Shown: positions 1-5,709 of the stretch, one piece after another | How the letters are laid out: every line of letters begins with the position of its first letter | Position numbering within the stretch: position 1 is the stretch's first letter | Assembly (NCBI GenBank): GCA_002393025.1 | Contig: DGIE01000092.1 | Location: forward strand, 1-18,310 | Direction of reading: 5' to 3' | Length of the DNA stretch: 18,310 nt | Origin: Holosporaceae bacterium UBA3830 | GTDB lineage: Bacteria > Pseudomonadota > Alphaproteobacteria > UBA3830 | Made by a program: the position numbers and the translations under genes | The notes under the pieces: generated by a model | Told to the model about the DNA's origin: nothing | The model's input: the letters and a program-made list of their open reading frames with translations, nothing else | Database searches by the model: none

Positions 1-689
1 AACTCTCAGGTGGAGAGAGGCAGAGGGTCGCTTTGGCTAGAAGTCTCGTAAAACAGCCGAAATTGGTTTTATTGGATGAGCCTTTGGCTGCATTGGATAA
101 AAAATTGAGAGAAAGAACTCAGTTGGAATTGGTTAATATCCAAGAAAAAGTCGGAGTCACTTTTGTAATGGTTTCGCACGATCAAGAGGAAGCAATGACT
201 ATGTCAACTCGTATTGGCGTGATGAACGAAGGGCGTATATTTCAGGTGGGAGGTCCGACCGAAGTCTATGAGTATCCGAATTCCAGATACGTTGCGAATT
301 TTATCGGATCGGTAAATTTATTCGAAGGCTTGATAATTGAAGAAAAGTCGGATCACGTGATAGTAAAATCTACAATGTTGGAGAAAAATCTCTATGTTAA
401 TCATTCTGCGTCTGTTCCGGTAGGGGCACAGATCTGTGTCGCTATTCGTCCCGAGAAAGTTATGCTGTCTTTGGAGGAGCCGAAGGATGAGTATAATTGG
501 ACAAGTGGGACTGTTCAAGATATAGCTTATCTTGGAGATGTTTCAATATATTACGTAAAACTGACATCGGGAGCAGTCGTTTTAGCGACTGTTGCAAATT
601 TAGTTCGAGCGGCTGAGAGACCCATACAATGGGATGATCAAGTTTATTTGCATTGGAAACCAGAAAGTGGCATAGTCCTTGCGGTATAG
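1..689 (+). CDS. potG: Polyamine ABC transporter ATP-binding protein, PotG-like (5' truncated by window edge)
   Basis: This is the C-terminal part of the ATPase that powers uptake of putrescine/spermidine-type polyamines at the cytoplasmic face of the inner membrane. The reading frame enters from the left edge; the first complete codon is at 3-5. It opens with the ABC signature LSGGERQRVALAR, followed by Walker B LVLLDEP, the D-loop AALD and the H-loop histidine in MVSHDQEEA. After the ATPase core comes a TOBE-type domain with FIGSVNLFEG and AIRPEKVML. The tail (IAYLGDVSIYYVKL, VYLHWKPESGIVLAV) resembles E. coli PotG more than PotA or sugar-transporter ATPases, as I remember those sequences. 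The Walker A half, roughly 140 residues, lies outside the window. No terminator is visible after the stop. Another ABC substrate such as iron or sulfate is possible but less likely. Confidence 0.88.
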   Translation, partial: LSGGERQRVALARSLVKQPKLVLLDEPLAALDKKLRERTQLELVNIQEKVGVTFVMVSHDQEEAMTMSTRIGVMNEGRIFQVGGPTEVYEYPNSRYVANFIGSVNLFEGLIIEEKSDHVIVKSTMLEKNLYVNHSASVPVGAQICVAIRPEKVMLSLEEPKDEYNWTSGTVQDIAYLGDVSIYYVKLTSGAVVLATVANLVRAAERPIQWDDQVYLHWKPESGIVLAV

Positions 690-735
690 ATTTATATAAA
701 AATATCCTAAAATAATTAAAAAATTCTATATTTGT

Positions 736-764
736 TTGATTTTTTTTCATTTGGGGTGTACAAT
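736..764 (+). promoter_or_regulatory. Sigma70-type promoter of the phasin gene
   Basis: The -35 box TTGATT (736-741) and -10 box TACAAT (759-764) are separated by exactly 17 bases. They lie about 32 bases before the start codon at 797, in the only gap between potG and the phasin gene. Each box matches the consensus at four or five of six positions. Confidence 0.65.
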
Positions 765-796
765 AGCAACCGTTGTAATGCATTAAGGAGAAAGTT

Positions 797-1216
797 ATGG
801 GTACACCAAATAACAGTGGAACAACTGAGAAAACAGGGACAACGATGTTTCCTAATTTTAAAATGCCAAGCATTGACATGAATGCGATTATGGAATCCTA
901 TAAAAAGAATTTGGAAGTGTTGGGTTTAATTAACAAAATGTCAATTGAGGTATGTAACGGTATTACAAAGTTACAAGCGGCATTCATTAAGCAGATGATG
1001 ACAGATATGGGATCTATCTGGGAAAAAACCGGTAAACCATCAGATATGATAACGAAATTTAACGAAGTTACTCGAGACACGGTTGCGAAAGCAGTCAGTA
1101 ACAGTAAGCAAATTTCTGACATGTTGGTGGCTTCGAATAAAGAGTTGACAGCAGCAGTTACCAAGAGAGTCAAGGATTCAGTGGAAGAAGCGAAAAATAT
1201 CGTGAACAAGAAGTAA
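797..1216 (+). CDS. Phasin family protein
   Basis: This is a 139-residue, hydrophilic, helical protein of the phasin type. Phasins coat polyhydroxyalkanoate granules in the cytoplasm, and related proteins in intracellular alphaproteobacteria may act more generally. Residues 1-25 are a Thr/Ser/Gly-rich, poorly ordered leader. Residues 28 to about 135 form long amphipathic helices with the usual pattern of the family (YKKNLEVLGLINKMSIEV, then a stretch of alternating charged and hydrophobic residues ending in Lys-rich VEEAKNIVNKK). There is no signal peptide or membrane segment. The start is set by AAGGAG (785-790), six bases before the ATG. The gene has its own promoter and terminator and so is monocistronic. 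The family call rests on length, helix pattern and resemblance. Phasins are weakly conserved, so a granule role is inferred; the hbd gene at 17317 fits such a role. Confidence 0.72.
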   Translation: MGTPNNSGTTEKTGTTMFPNFKMPSIDMNAIMESYKKNLEVLGLINKMSIEVCNGITKLQAAFIKQMMTDMGSIWEKTGKPSDMITKFNEVTRDTVAKAVSNSKQISDMLVASNKELTAAVTKRVKDSVEEAKNIVNKK

Positions 1217-1242
1217 TTGTTTGCTAAAATTGTGTCGTTCAG

Positions 1243-1267
1243 GCGCTGATATTTCAGCGCTTTTTTT
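1243..1267 (+). terminator. Rho-independent terminator after the phasin gene
   Basis: A perfect 7-bp stem GCGCTGA / TCAGCGC (1243-1249 with 1254-1260) encloses the loop TATT and is followed at once by seven T residues (1261-1267). It begins 26 bases after the phasin stop codon. Confidence 0.92.
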
Positions 1268-1279
1268 GTATCCAGAAAA

Positions 1280-1298
1280 CCAGCAGATAGTCTGGTGG
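1280..1298 (+). repeat. Left-end hairpin of the IS200 element
   Basis: CCA-G-CAGA pairs with TCTG-G-TGG around the loop TAG, with one central G/G mismatch. The right-end hairpin (1914-1932) has the same design, with a mismatch at the same place and a 3-base loop. The 7 bases CCAGCAG and the 10 bases CTGGTGGTTC (1292-1301) recur inverted at the right end. Confidence 0.8.
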
Positions 1299-1325
1299 TT
1301 CCGGAAAGCTTATAGCTATGCGAGA

Positions 1326-1387
1326 GAGAACTCCTCTGATATAAATCAAAAAAGTGATCTGACCGATTTAAGAAAAGAGGAGTTCTC
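1326..1387 (+). promoter_or_regulatory. Leader stem hiding the transposase ribosome binding site
   Basis: GAGAACTCCTCT (1326-1337) and AGAGGAGTTCTC (1376-1387) form a perfect 12-bp inverted repeat. Its right arm contains the Shine-Dalgarno sequence GAGGAG and touches the ATG at 1388. TAAATC (1342-1347) and GATTTA (1365-1370) can extend the structure inward. In IS200 such a stem is known to suppress translation of transposase; here the same role is inferred. Confidence 0.8.
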
Positions 1388-1838
1388 ATGAATGTGAATA
1401 AGATATCACACACGAGTTGGAATTGTAAGTATCACGTGGAGTTTGCGCCGAAGTACAGACGGAAAGCGTTTTATGGAAGTCGAAGGCTAGAAATAGGAGC
1501 AATATTAAGGAAATTATGCAATTGGAAAGGGATAAAATATAATAGAGGCGGAAGTATGTGTGGATCACGTACATATGTTAATAGAAATACCGCCGAAATA
1601 CTCAGTATCAGGAATAATGGGGTATTTGAAAGGGAAAAGTAGTCTACTAATCTACGAGAAATGGGGAAACTTAAAGTACAAGTATAGAAACAGAGAGTTT
1701 GGGTGTAGAGGATATTATGTAGATACGATAGGAAAGAATACAAAGAAGATAACGGAATATATAAGGAATCAGTTAAAAGAAGATGCGGAAAGTACTCAAT
1801 TAACAATGGAACTAGACCCATTTATGGGTAGTAAGTAA
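1388..1838 (+). pseudogene. tnpA: IS200 transposase TnpA (HUH, Y1 type), broken by a +1 frameshift
   Basis: TnpA nicks and rejoins single-stranded IS ends through a tyrosine. The first frame from the ATG at 1388 gives a typical N-terminus (WNCKYHVEFAPKYRRKAF) as far as CNWKGI. From about 1535 the family sequence continues in another frame as IIEAEVCVDHVHMLIEIPPK, with the HUH metal-binding motif HVH, and then MGYLKGKSSLLIYEKWG and RNREFGCRGYYVDTIGKNTKKI. The probable catalytic tyrosine is in KKITEYIRNQ. The break is one extra base in the A run at 1534-1537. The total of 451 bases equals 150 codons plus one, which fits a single insertion in a normal 149-residue protein. As it stands, the first frame stops at 1642 in unrelated sequence. 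The second frame could start at GTG 1560 but would lack the N-terminal third. All other signature residues look intact. Confidence 0.9.
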
Positions 1839-1913
1839 AGGTCGCACGGTCAGATCAGGGTACGCCCTTAAGGCGGAAGCTAGTAAAGAAGCCTTATAGG
1901 CGCATATGCAGAA

Positions 1914-1932
1914 CCACCAGCTAAGCTGCTGG
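1914..1932 (+). repeat. Right-end hairpin of the IS200 element
   Basis: CCA-C-CAGC pairs with GCTG-C-TGG around the loop TAA, with one central C/C mismatch. GAACCACCAG (1911-1920) and CTGCTGG (1926-1932) are the inverse complements of left-end segments 1292-1301 and 1280-1286. Confidence 0.8.
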
Positions 1933-2175
1933 GTACCTGTTAGGTTTCAGGCGAAAATTTTTGTGATGATCTAGTGTGAAATTTGCTTAGAAAACTGTAC
2001 TAGAAGCAAAAGTTAGTCGTAGAGTTGTGAAGATAAGTTCAAGACCAATGAAAGCTGTGAACGTCTCTCTCCCAGAGAAATTTTGATTTGTTCTTCCTTT
2101 TATTTCTTAGGTATTCCTATTTCAACATGACAAAATTTCCTGTATACTCAATGGGCTTTTAAGTTGGGGGTTTAT
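1933..2175 (+). other. Intergenic stretch between the IS and yidC; possible -10 box
   Basis: I see no gene or RNA in these 243 bases. TATACT at 2143-2148 is a fair -10 box, 28 bases before the yidC start codon, but no convincing -35 box lies 16-18 bases upstream (the best is TTTCAA at 2120-2125). GGGGG at 2166-2170 is the yidC ribosome binding site. Confidence 0.4.
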
Positions 2176-3885
2176 ATGCAGGAAGATCAAGAGCAAAAAC
2201 GTAATGTTATGCTGTTTTTTGCGATTTCGCTGATTGTTATGTTGGGATATCCGTATGTATTTAAATCTCCAATGCAAGGGCAGATCAGTAATCAAAGTCA
2301 GAATGTAACTACGGATTCTTACTCGTCTCAAAATTTTGATAAAAAGTTAACGGTGGTGAGAAAGGAACCTATTCCACAGGCTGAAGCGAAAACGATAGAG
2401 GTTCGTGCGCCGAGGATTTTCGGGACGATTTCCACCAAAGGACTAAAATTCAGCGATATCAAATTAAATGATTACACCAAACAATACGACAGTCAGGAGA
2501 AAGTTTCAGTTTTCGGAAAAGAGAATTATTTTGCTGCTTCTGGATGGAAATCAGATGATAAGTCATTGATTTTACCCGATGAAAATTCATGTTGGGAAGC
2601 AGATGGGACTAAATTGACGCCTGAAACTCCGGTTACATTGGTCTGGGATAACGGGGTAGGTTTGATTTTTACGAAAAAAATATCAGTGGATGAGAATTTC
2701 GTATTCACGATTACGGACGAAGTCAAAAATTATAGCGATGAATCGGTTCGGTTGCAAAATACAACATTGATTCATCGTGAGTTGGAGAAAAATAAGCCCG
2801 AATCCATTGGGTTTTATCATGGACCTATCGGATATTTCGACGGAAAATTAAAAGAAGTCGATTACGAGGATATCGAAAAGAAAAAAGAGATATCATACAA
2901 ATCCAAAGGCGGATGGTTCGGGATTACCGATAAATATTGGTTAGTATCTTTCATTCCCGAGCATAATTCTTCCTATTCCGTAAACTACAAGTCGTTGGGG
3001 AGCGGCAATTATGTGATTGAGAGCAGCGAAGATTGGTCGGTGGTAAATCCGTCATCGAAATTTTCCAAAGTTCATCATTTGTTTGTTGGAGCAAAAGAAA
3101 TAAATACCCTCGATATGTACGAGGAGAAATTGAATGTTCCGCATTTGGATTTGGTCATTGATTTCGGATATCTGTATATTCTGACAAAGCCGTTGCTGTA
3201 CGCGATGTCCTACGTTAAAGATTTGATCGGGAACATGGGATTCGGAATTCTTTTGATAACCCTGTTGCTGAAGTTGCTTTTGTTCCCGCTCGCTAACAAA
3301 GCTTATCGATCCATGAACAGGATGAAAACGATTCAGCCGAAGGTTAAGGCGTTGCAGGCGAAATATGCAGGCGACCAGATGAAATTGGGGCAGGCGGTTT
3401 CCGAGTTGTACAGAAAGGAGAAAATAAATCCGATGGGCGGGTGTCTTCCTATGTTCCTGCAGTGGCCAATTTTGTTTGCGCTGTACAAGGTGTTGTATAT
3501 TTCGATTGAAATGAGGCAAGCGCCGTTTATTGGATGGATTCATGACTTGTCAGTAGCCGATCCGTGGTCGATTTTGAATTTGGGCGGATTGATCCCTGTA
3601 TCGTTGCCGGGCTTCCTGCAGATCGGAATTTGGCCGTTGTTGATGGGATTTTCCATGTGGATTCAGCAAAAGATGGGACCGGCGCCGGCAGATCCTTCTC
3701 AGGCGAAAATGATGATGATAATGCCCGTGATGTTCACGTTGATGTTTTCTCAATTGCCTGCGGGTTTGATCATTTACTGGACTTTCAGCAATTTGTTCGC
3801 GATCGCGCAGCAGTACGTGATCAGGAAAGTTGATGAGAAAGACGCCTTGGCGAAATCCGAGGTAAAATCCGGGGCGAAAAGTTGA
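2176..3885 (+). CDS. yidC: Membrane protein insertase YidC
   Basis: YidC inserts and folds inner-membrane proteins, alone or with SecYEG. The 569-residue product has the Gram-negative layout. There is one N-terminal membrane segment (about 9-27), a large periplasmic domain to about 330, and then a conserved core of five membrane segments starting near YLYILTKPLLYAMSYV. Core signatures are NPMGGCLPMFLQWPI, EMRQAPFIGWIHDLS and MPVMFTLMFSQLPAGLIIYW. The hydrophilic groove of the family needs one positive residue. At residue 366 there is Lys (TLLLKLLLFPL) where E. coli has Arg, a conservative change. The start is the ATG at 2176, five bases after GGGGG; an in-frame TTG at 2164 lies before that site and is rejected. 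The C-terminus is short and basic. The stop overlaps the engB start, so the two are probably co-translated. Confidence 0.96.
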   Translation: MQEDQEQKRNVMLFFAISLIVMLGYPYVFKSPMQGQISNQSQNVTTDSYSSQNFDKKLTVVRKEPIPQAEAKTIEVRAPRIFGTISTKGLKFSDIKLNDYTKQYDSQEKVSVFGKENYFAASGWKSDDKSLILPDENSCWEADGTKLTPETPVTLVWDNGVGLIFTKKISVDENFVFTITDEVKNYSDESVRLQNTTLIHRELEKNKPESIGFYHGPIGYFDGKLKEVDYEDIEKKKEISYKSKGGWFGITDKYWLVSFIPEHNSSYSVNYKSLGSGNYVIESSEDWSVVNPSSKFSKVHHLFVGAKEINTLDMYEEKLNVPHLDLVIDFGYLYILTKPLLYAMSYVKDLIGNMGFGILLITLLLKLLLFPLANKAYRSMNRMKTIQPKVKALQAKYAGDQMKLGQAVSELYRKEKINPMGGCLPMFLQWPILFALYKVLYISIEMRQAPFIGWIHDLSVADPWSILNLGGLIPVSLPGFLQIGIWPLLMGFSMWIQQKMGPAPADPSQAKMMMIMPVMFTLMFSQLPAGLIIYWTFSNLFAIAQQYVIRKVDEKDALAKSEVKSGAKS

Positions 3886-4478
3886 GTTCCATAAATTCGC
3901 TGTTCAGTTCCGAATGCAAATTTCTGGCTGGGGCTGCGACTTTTTCTCAAATTCCTTTTTTGAAATTGCCCGAAGTCGCTTTCGTCGGGAGATCAAATGT
4001 CGGGAAGTCCTCTCTGATAAATTCTCTGACGGGGAAAAATACCGCTCGGGTGTCCAAAACTCCCGGGCGTACTCAGCAGATCAATTTTTTTTCGCTGGGA
4101 AATAAAATTTCGCTGGTCGATCTTCCCGGATACGGATACGCCGCGGTTTCCAAGCAGACTCGCATGCAGTGGGACGAACTCATACTCGGCTACTTGCGAT
4201 ATCGAAAAAATTTGCGCAGAATTTTTTTGCTGATCGACTCCAAACTGGGTATAAAACAGAACGATGCCGAAATCATGGAAATATTTGATTCGCTTGGTTT
4301 GATTTATCAGATAATTTTGACAAAGTCGGACAAAAAATCGTCAGGAGTGGAGGATTCCGTTTCCCAAATTCTTCAATTTCATCCGTCGGCTTTTCCGCAA
4401 ATTATTTTCACCAGTTCAAAAAAAGGAGGGGGGATAAAACAGCTTCGGGCGGAGATTTTTCAGATAATTCGCCGATAA
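3882..4478 (+). CDS. engB: Ribosome biogenesis GTP-binding protein EngB (YsxC/YihA)
   Basis: EngB is a small cytoplasmic GTPase needed for late assembly of the large ribosomal subunit. The 198 residues carry every G motif: P-loop GRSNVGKS (36-43), the switch I region TPGRTQQINFF (60-70), DLPG (80-83), TKSD (147-150) and TSSK (177-180). Length and the N-terminal lead-in (ECKFLAGAATFSQIP) are normal for the family. The start is TTG at 3882, overlapping the yidC TGA as TTGA. GGGG at 3871-3874 can serve as ribosome binding site, and no ATG or GTG in frame precedes the P-loop. The arrangement implies translational coupling to yidC. It is convergent with the dipeptidase gene, with 62 bases between the stops and no strong terminator there. 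Confidence 0.95.
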   Translation: MSSINSLFSSECKFLAGAATFSQIPFLKLPEVAFVGRSNVGKSSLINSLTGKNTARVSKTPGRTQQINFFSLGNKISLVDLPGYGYAAVSKQTRMQWDELILGYLRYRKNLRRIFLLIDSKLGIKQNDAEIMEIFDSLGLIYQIILTKSDKKSSGVEDSVSQILQFHPSAFPQIIFTSSKKGGGIKQLRAEIFQIIRR

Positions 4479-4540
4479 ATTCGCACTCAAATTCAAAAAA
4501 TTAATTAAAAATTTCGATAATTAAACCTTTTCGGGCTTTT

Positions 4541-5290
4541 CTACTTTAAGTCATATCCAATATCGAAATCGAAATATGTATTTTTGTAATCTTCATCTTT
4601 GTATGTGTAATGCCACCACTCCGAATCCGCTCCGATAAAGCCTACTTTTATCATTGCATTTTCTAATATTTTTCTGTTGTTTTTTTGAGCTTCAGTTAAT
4701 CTCTCATAATTTCGATTCGAGCGCTTATCAAACAAATCAAAAGTTCCTCCCATATCAACAGACGAACCATCTTTTTTTACTATGGTCAGGTCTATCGTAC
4801 TTCCTCTCGAATGCCCAGATTTCGGAGCAATATAGCCTCCCGAAATAAGGTTCGACTTCTCTATGTTCGGATAAAAAGACTTGTCTCCAGGATCTTTCGG
4901 ATCATTAATCCATTCAACAAAATGATCAACCGCCTTTTGCGGTCTGTAGGCATCCCAAATGAGCAATCTGTACCCTTGTTGTCTTAGGTCATTGGCTGCT
5001 ACCACCAACGCATTTAGCGCCTTTTTTGTCAAATAAGGCACAGGAGCATTGTATCCTCTGATTTTTTTTCCAGTGAAATTGTTGGAAGAATAATAACGAA
5101 TATCCAGAACAGCATCACAAATGACATCTGAAACTTTTTGGAAATCCCCGTTGTTATAAGAAACAATGGCAGAAAAACAGGACGAGCAAACAGTCATGTT
5201 AAAAAATAAAACTCCTAAAATCTTTTTTGTATATGTTTCGTAACTTCCAAAATCACCAACTCTGAAGGTAACAGTACTCACCACGTACAT
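4541..5290 (-). CDS. ddpX: D-alanyl-D-alanine dipeptidase (VanX/DdpX, peptidase family M15D)
   Basis: This zinc enzyme splits D-Ala-D-Ala. In Gram-negatives it is thought to recycle the dipeptide from peptidoglycan, whereas in vancomycin-resistant Gram-positives VanX removes it from the precursor pool. Zinc ligands are visible as SGHSRGSTID (His160, Asp167) and EWWHY (His227, with catalytic Glu224). The spacings of 7 and 3 residues equal those of VanX. The transition-state arginine is probably Arg116 in AYRPQ. The mature domain starts near residue 50 (FQKVSDVICDAVLDIRY). The segment TKKILGVLFFNMTVCSSCFSA looks like a signal peptide, so export to the periplasm is likely. The N-terminus is uncertain: the ATG at 5290 has no ribosome binding site and leaves about 20 polar residues before the hydrophobic part, while an in-frame ATG at 5197 would remove most of the signal. 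No van regulatory genes are nearby. Confidence 0.9.
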   Translation of the reverse strand: MYVVSTVTFRVGDFGSYETYTKKILGVLFFNMTVCSSCFSAIVSYNNGDFQKVSDVICDAVLDIRYYSSNNFTGKKIRGYNAPVPYLTKKALNALVVAANDLRQQGYRLLIWDAYRPQKAVDHFVEWINDPKDPGDKSFYPNIEKSNLISGGYIAPKSGHSRGSTIDLTIVKKDGSSVDMGGTFDLFDKRSNRNYERLTEAQKNNRKILENAMIKVGFIGADSEWWHYTYKDEDYKNTYFDFDIGYDLK

Positions 5291-5381
5291 GCAAGTAAAA
5301 AAACAATATACAATTAAAATTTAATCTTTTATTAACTTTTCCCAAGGGAAATATGAAATATAACCTTAAGGAGTGAGAATT

Positions 5382-5642
5382 TTGGATGGCAAACCGCGCT
5401 TTCCGTCTCTTGGAAGTGGAGGGAGAATGAGAATTGAAACTGGTCTTTCTTACAATACACCGGCTGTTGGTGAAGATAACCCGCTCATTGATAAGCCAAA
5501 GGGAATTATCGATGTATCTGATAAAAGTTCCGAAATCACCGAAGCAATGCTCGAAAAGGCAAGCAATTACAAATTTGACACCTCGCTTAAGGCTCAACAG
5601 CGCCGCAAGGAAATTGCTCAAAAGCCGTGGGACGAGGAATAA
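5382..5642 (+). CDS. Small conserved-looking protein of unknown function
   Basis: I do not recognise this protein. From TTG 5382 it has 86 residues, is hydrophilic and has no signal peptide or membrane segment. A Gly/Pro/Arg-rich start (PRFPSLGSGGRMRIETG) leads to a middle with DNPLIDKPKGIIDVSD, then a likely helix (SSEITEAMLEKASNYKF) and the tail AQQRRKEIAQKPWDEE. Good AAGGAG (5368-5373) lies eight bases before TTG 5382, which is why I choose that start. GTG 5373 overlaps the binding site and is unlikely. ATG 5427 has its own GGAGG (5418-5422) and would give 71 residues. The gene is followed by a terminator and is divergent from the dipeptidase gene. A coding role is supported by the ribosome binding site, terminator and a reasonable amino-acid profile. 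Confidence 0.6.
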   Translation: MDGKPRFPSLGSGGRMRIETGLSYNTPAVGEDNPLIDKPKGIIDVSDKSSEITEAMLEKASNYKFDTSLKAQQRRKEIAQKPWDEE

Positions 5643-5670
5643 AGTCTACAAACCATTCTTTTCACTGCAG

Positions 5671-5696
5671 CGCAGAACTTTCGGGCTCTGCGTTTT
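5671..5696 (+). terminator. Probable terminator after the small gene at 5382
   Basis: CGCAGA (5671-5676) and TCTGCG (5687-5692) form a perfect 6-bp stem with a 10-base loop, followed by TTTT. The T run is short. On the minus strand no T run follows the stem, so it is oriented for the plus-strand gene, although it also lies just past the end of tyrS. Confidence 0.6.
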
Positions 5697-5709
5697 GCCT
5701 GAGATCATT

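Larger units (their letters stand above)
1280..1932 (+). mobile_element. IS200-type insertion sequence (IS200/IS605 family), transposase frameshifted
   Basis: This single-transposase element has no accessory tnpB gene. Its ends are marked by two matching imperfect hairpins (1280-1298 and 1914-1932) rather than by classical terminal inverted repeats with a target duplication, as known for IS200, which moves as single-stranded DNA. The left part holds a leader stem that covers the ribosome binding site. The transposase reading frame occupies 1388-1838 and a 75-base tail with small stems leads to the right hairpin. The true cleavage points lie a few bases outside the hairpins and cannot be fixed without an empty site, so the limits are approximate. 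The element sits directly downstream of the phasin terminator and about 240 bases before yidC, so no gene is interrupted. The single frameshift suggests recent arrival and the start of decay. Confidence 0.85.

Noticed and set aside
460..879. 139-codon open frame on the minus strand
   Set aside because: It crosses the end of potG, the phasin promoter and the phasin start; no ribosome binding site and no recognisable protein.
898..1413. 171-codon open frame on the minus strand
   Set aside because: It is antisense to the phasin gene, its terminator and the IS left end; composition looks like a shadow of those.
1388..1838. IS200 transposase as a programmed-frameshift gene
   Set aside because: IS200-family transposases are single-frame and no typical slippery heptamer with a downstream structure is evident; simple mutation is the easier reading.
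3052..3543. 163-codon open frame antisense to yidC
   Set aside because: Rich in Gln/Arg/His as expected for the reverse of a hydrophobic gene; yidC is certain here.
3564..3833. 89-codon frame inside yidC on the plus strand
   Set aside because: Entirely inside the conserved YidC core in another frame, without a ribosome binding site.
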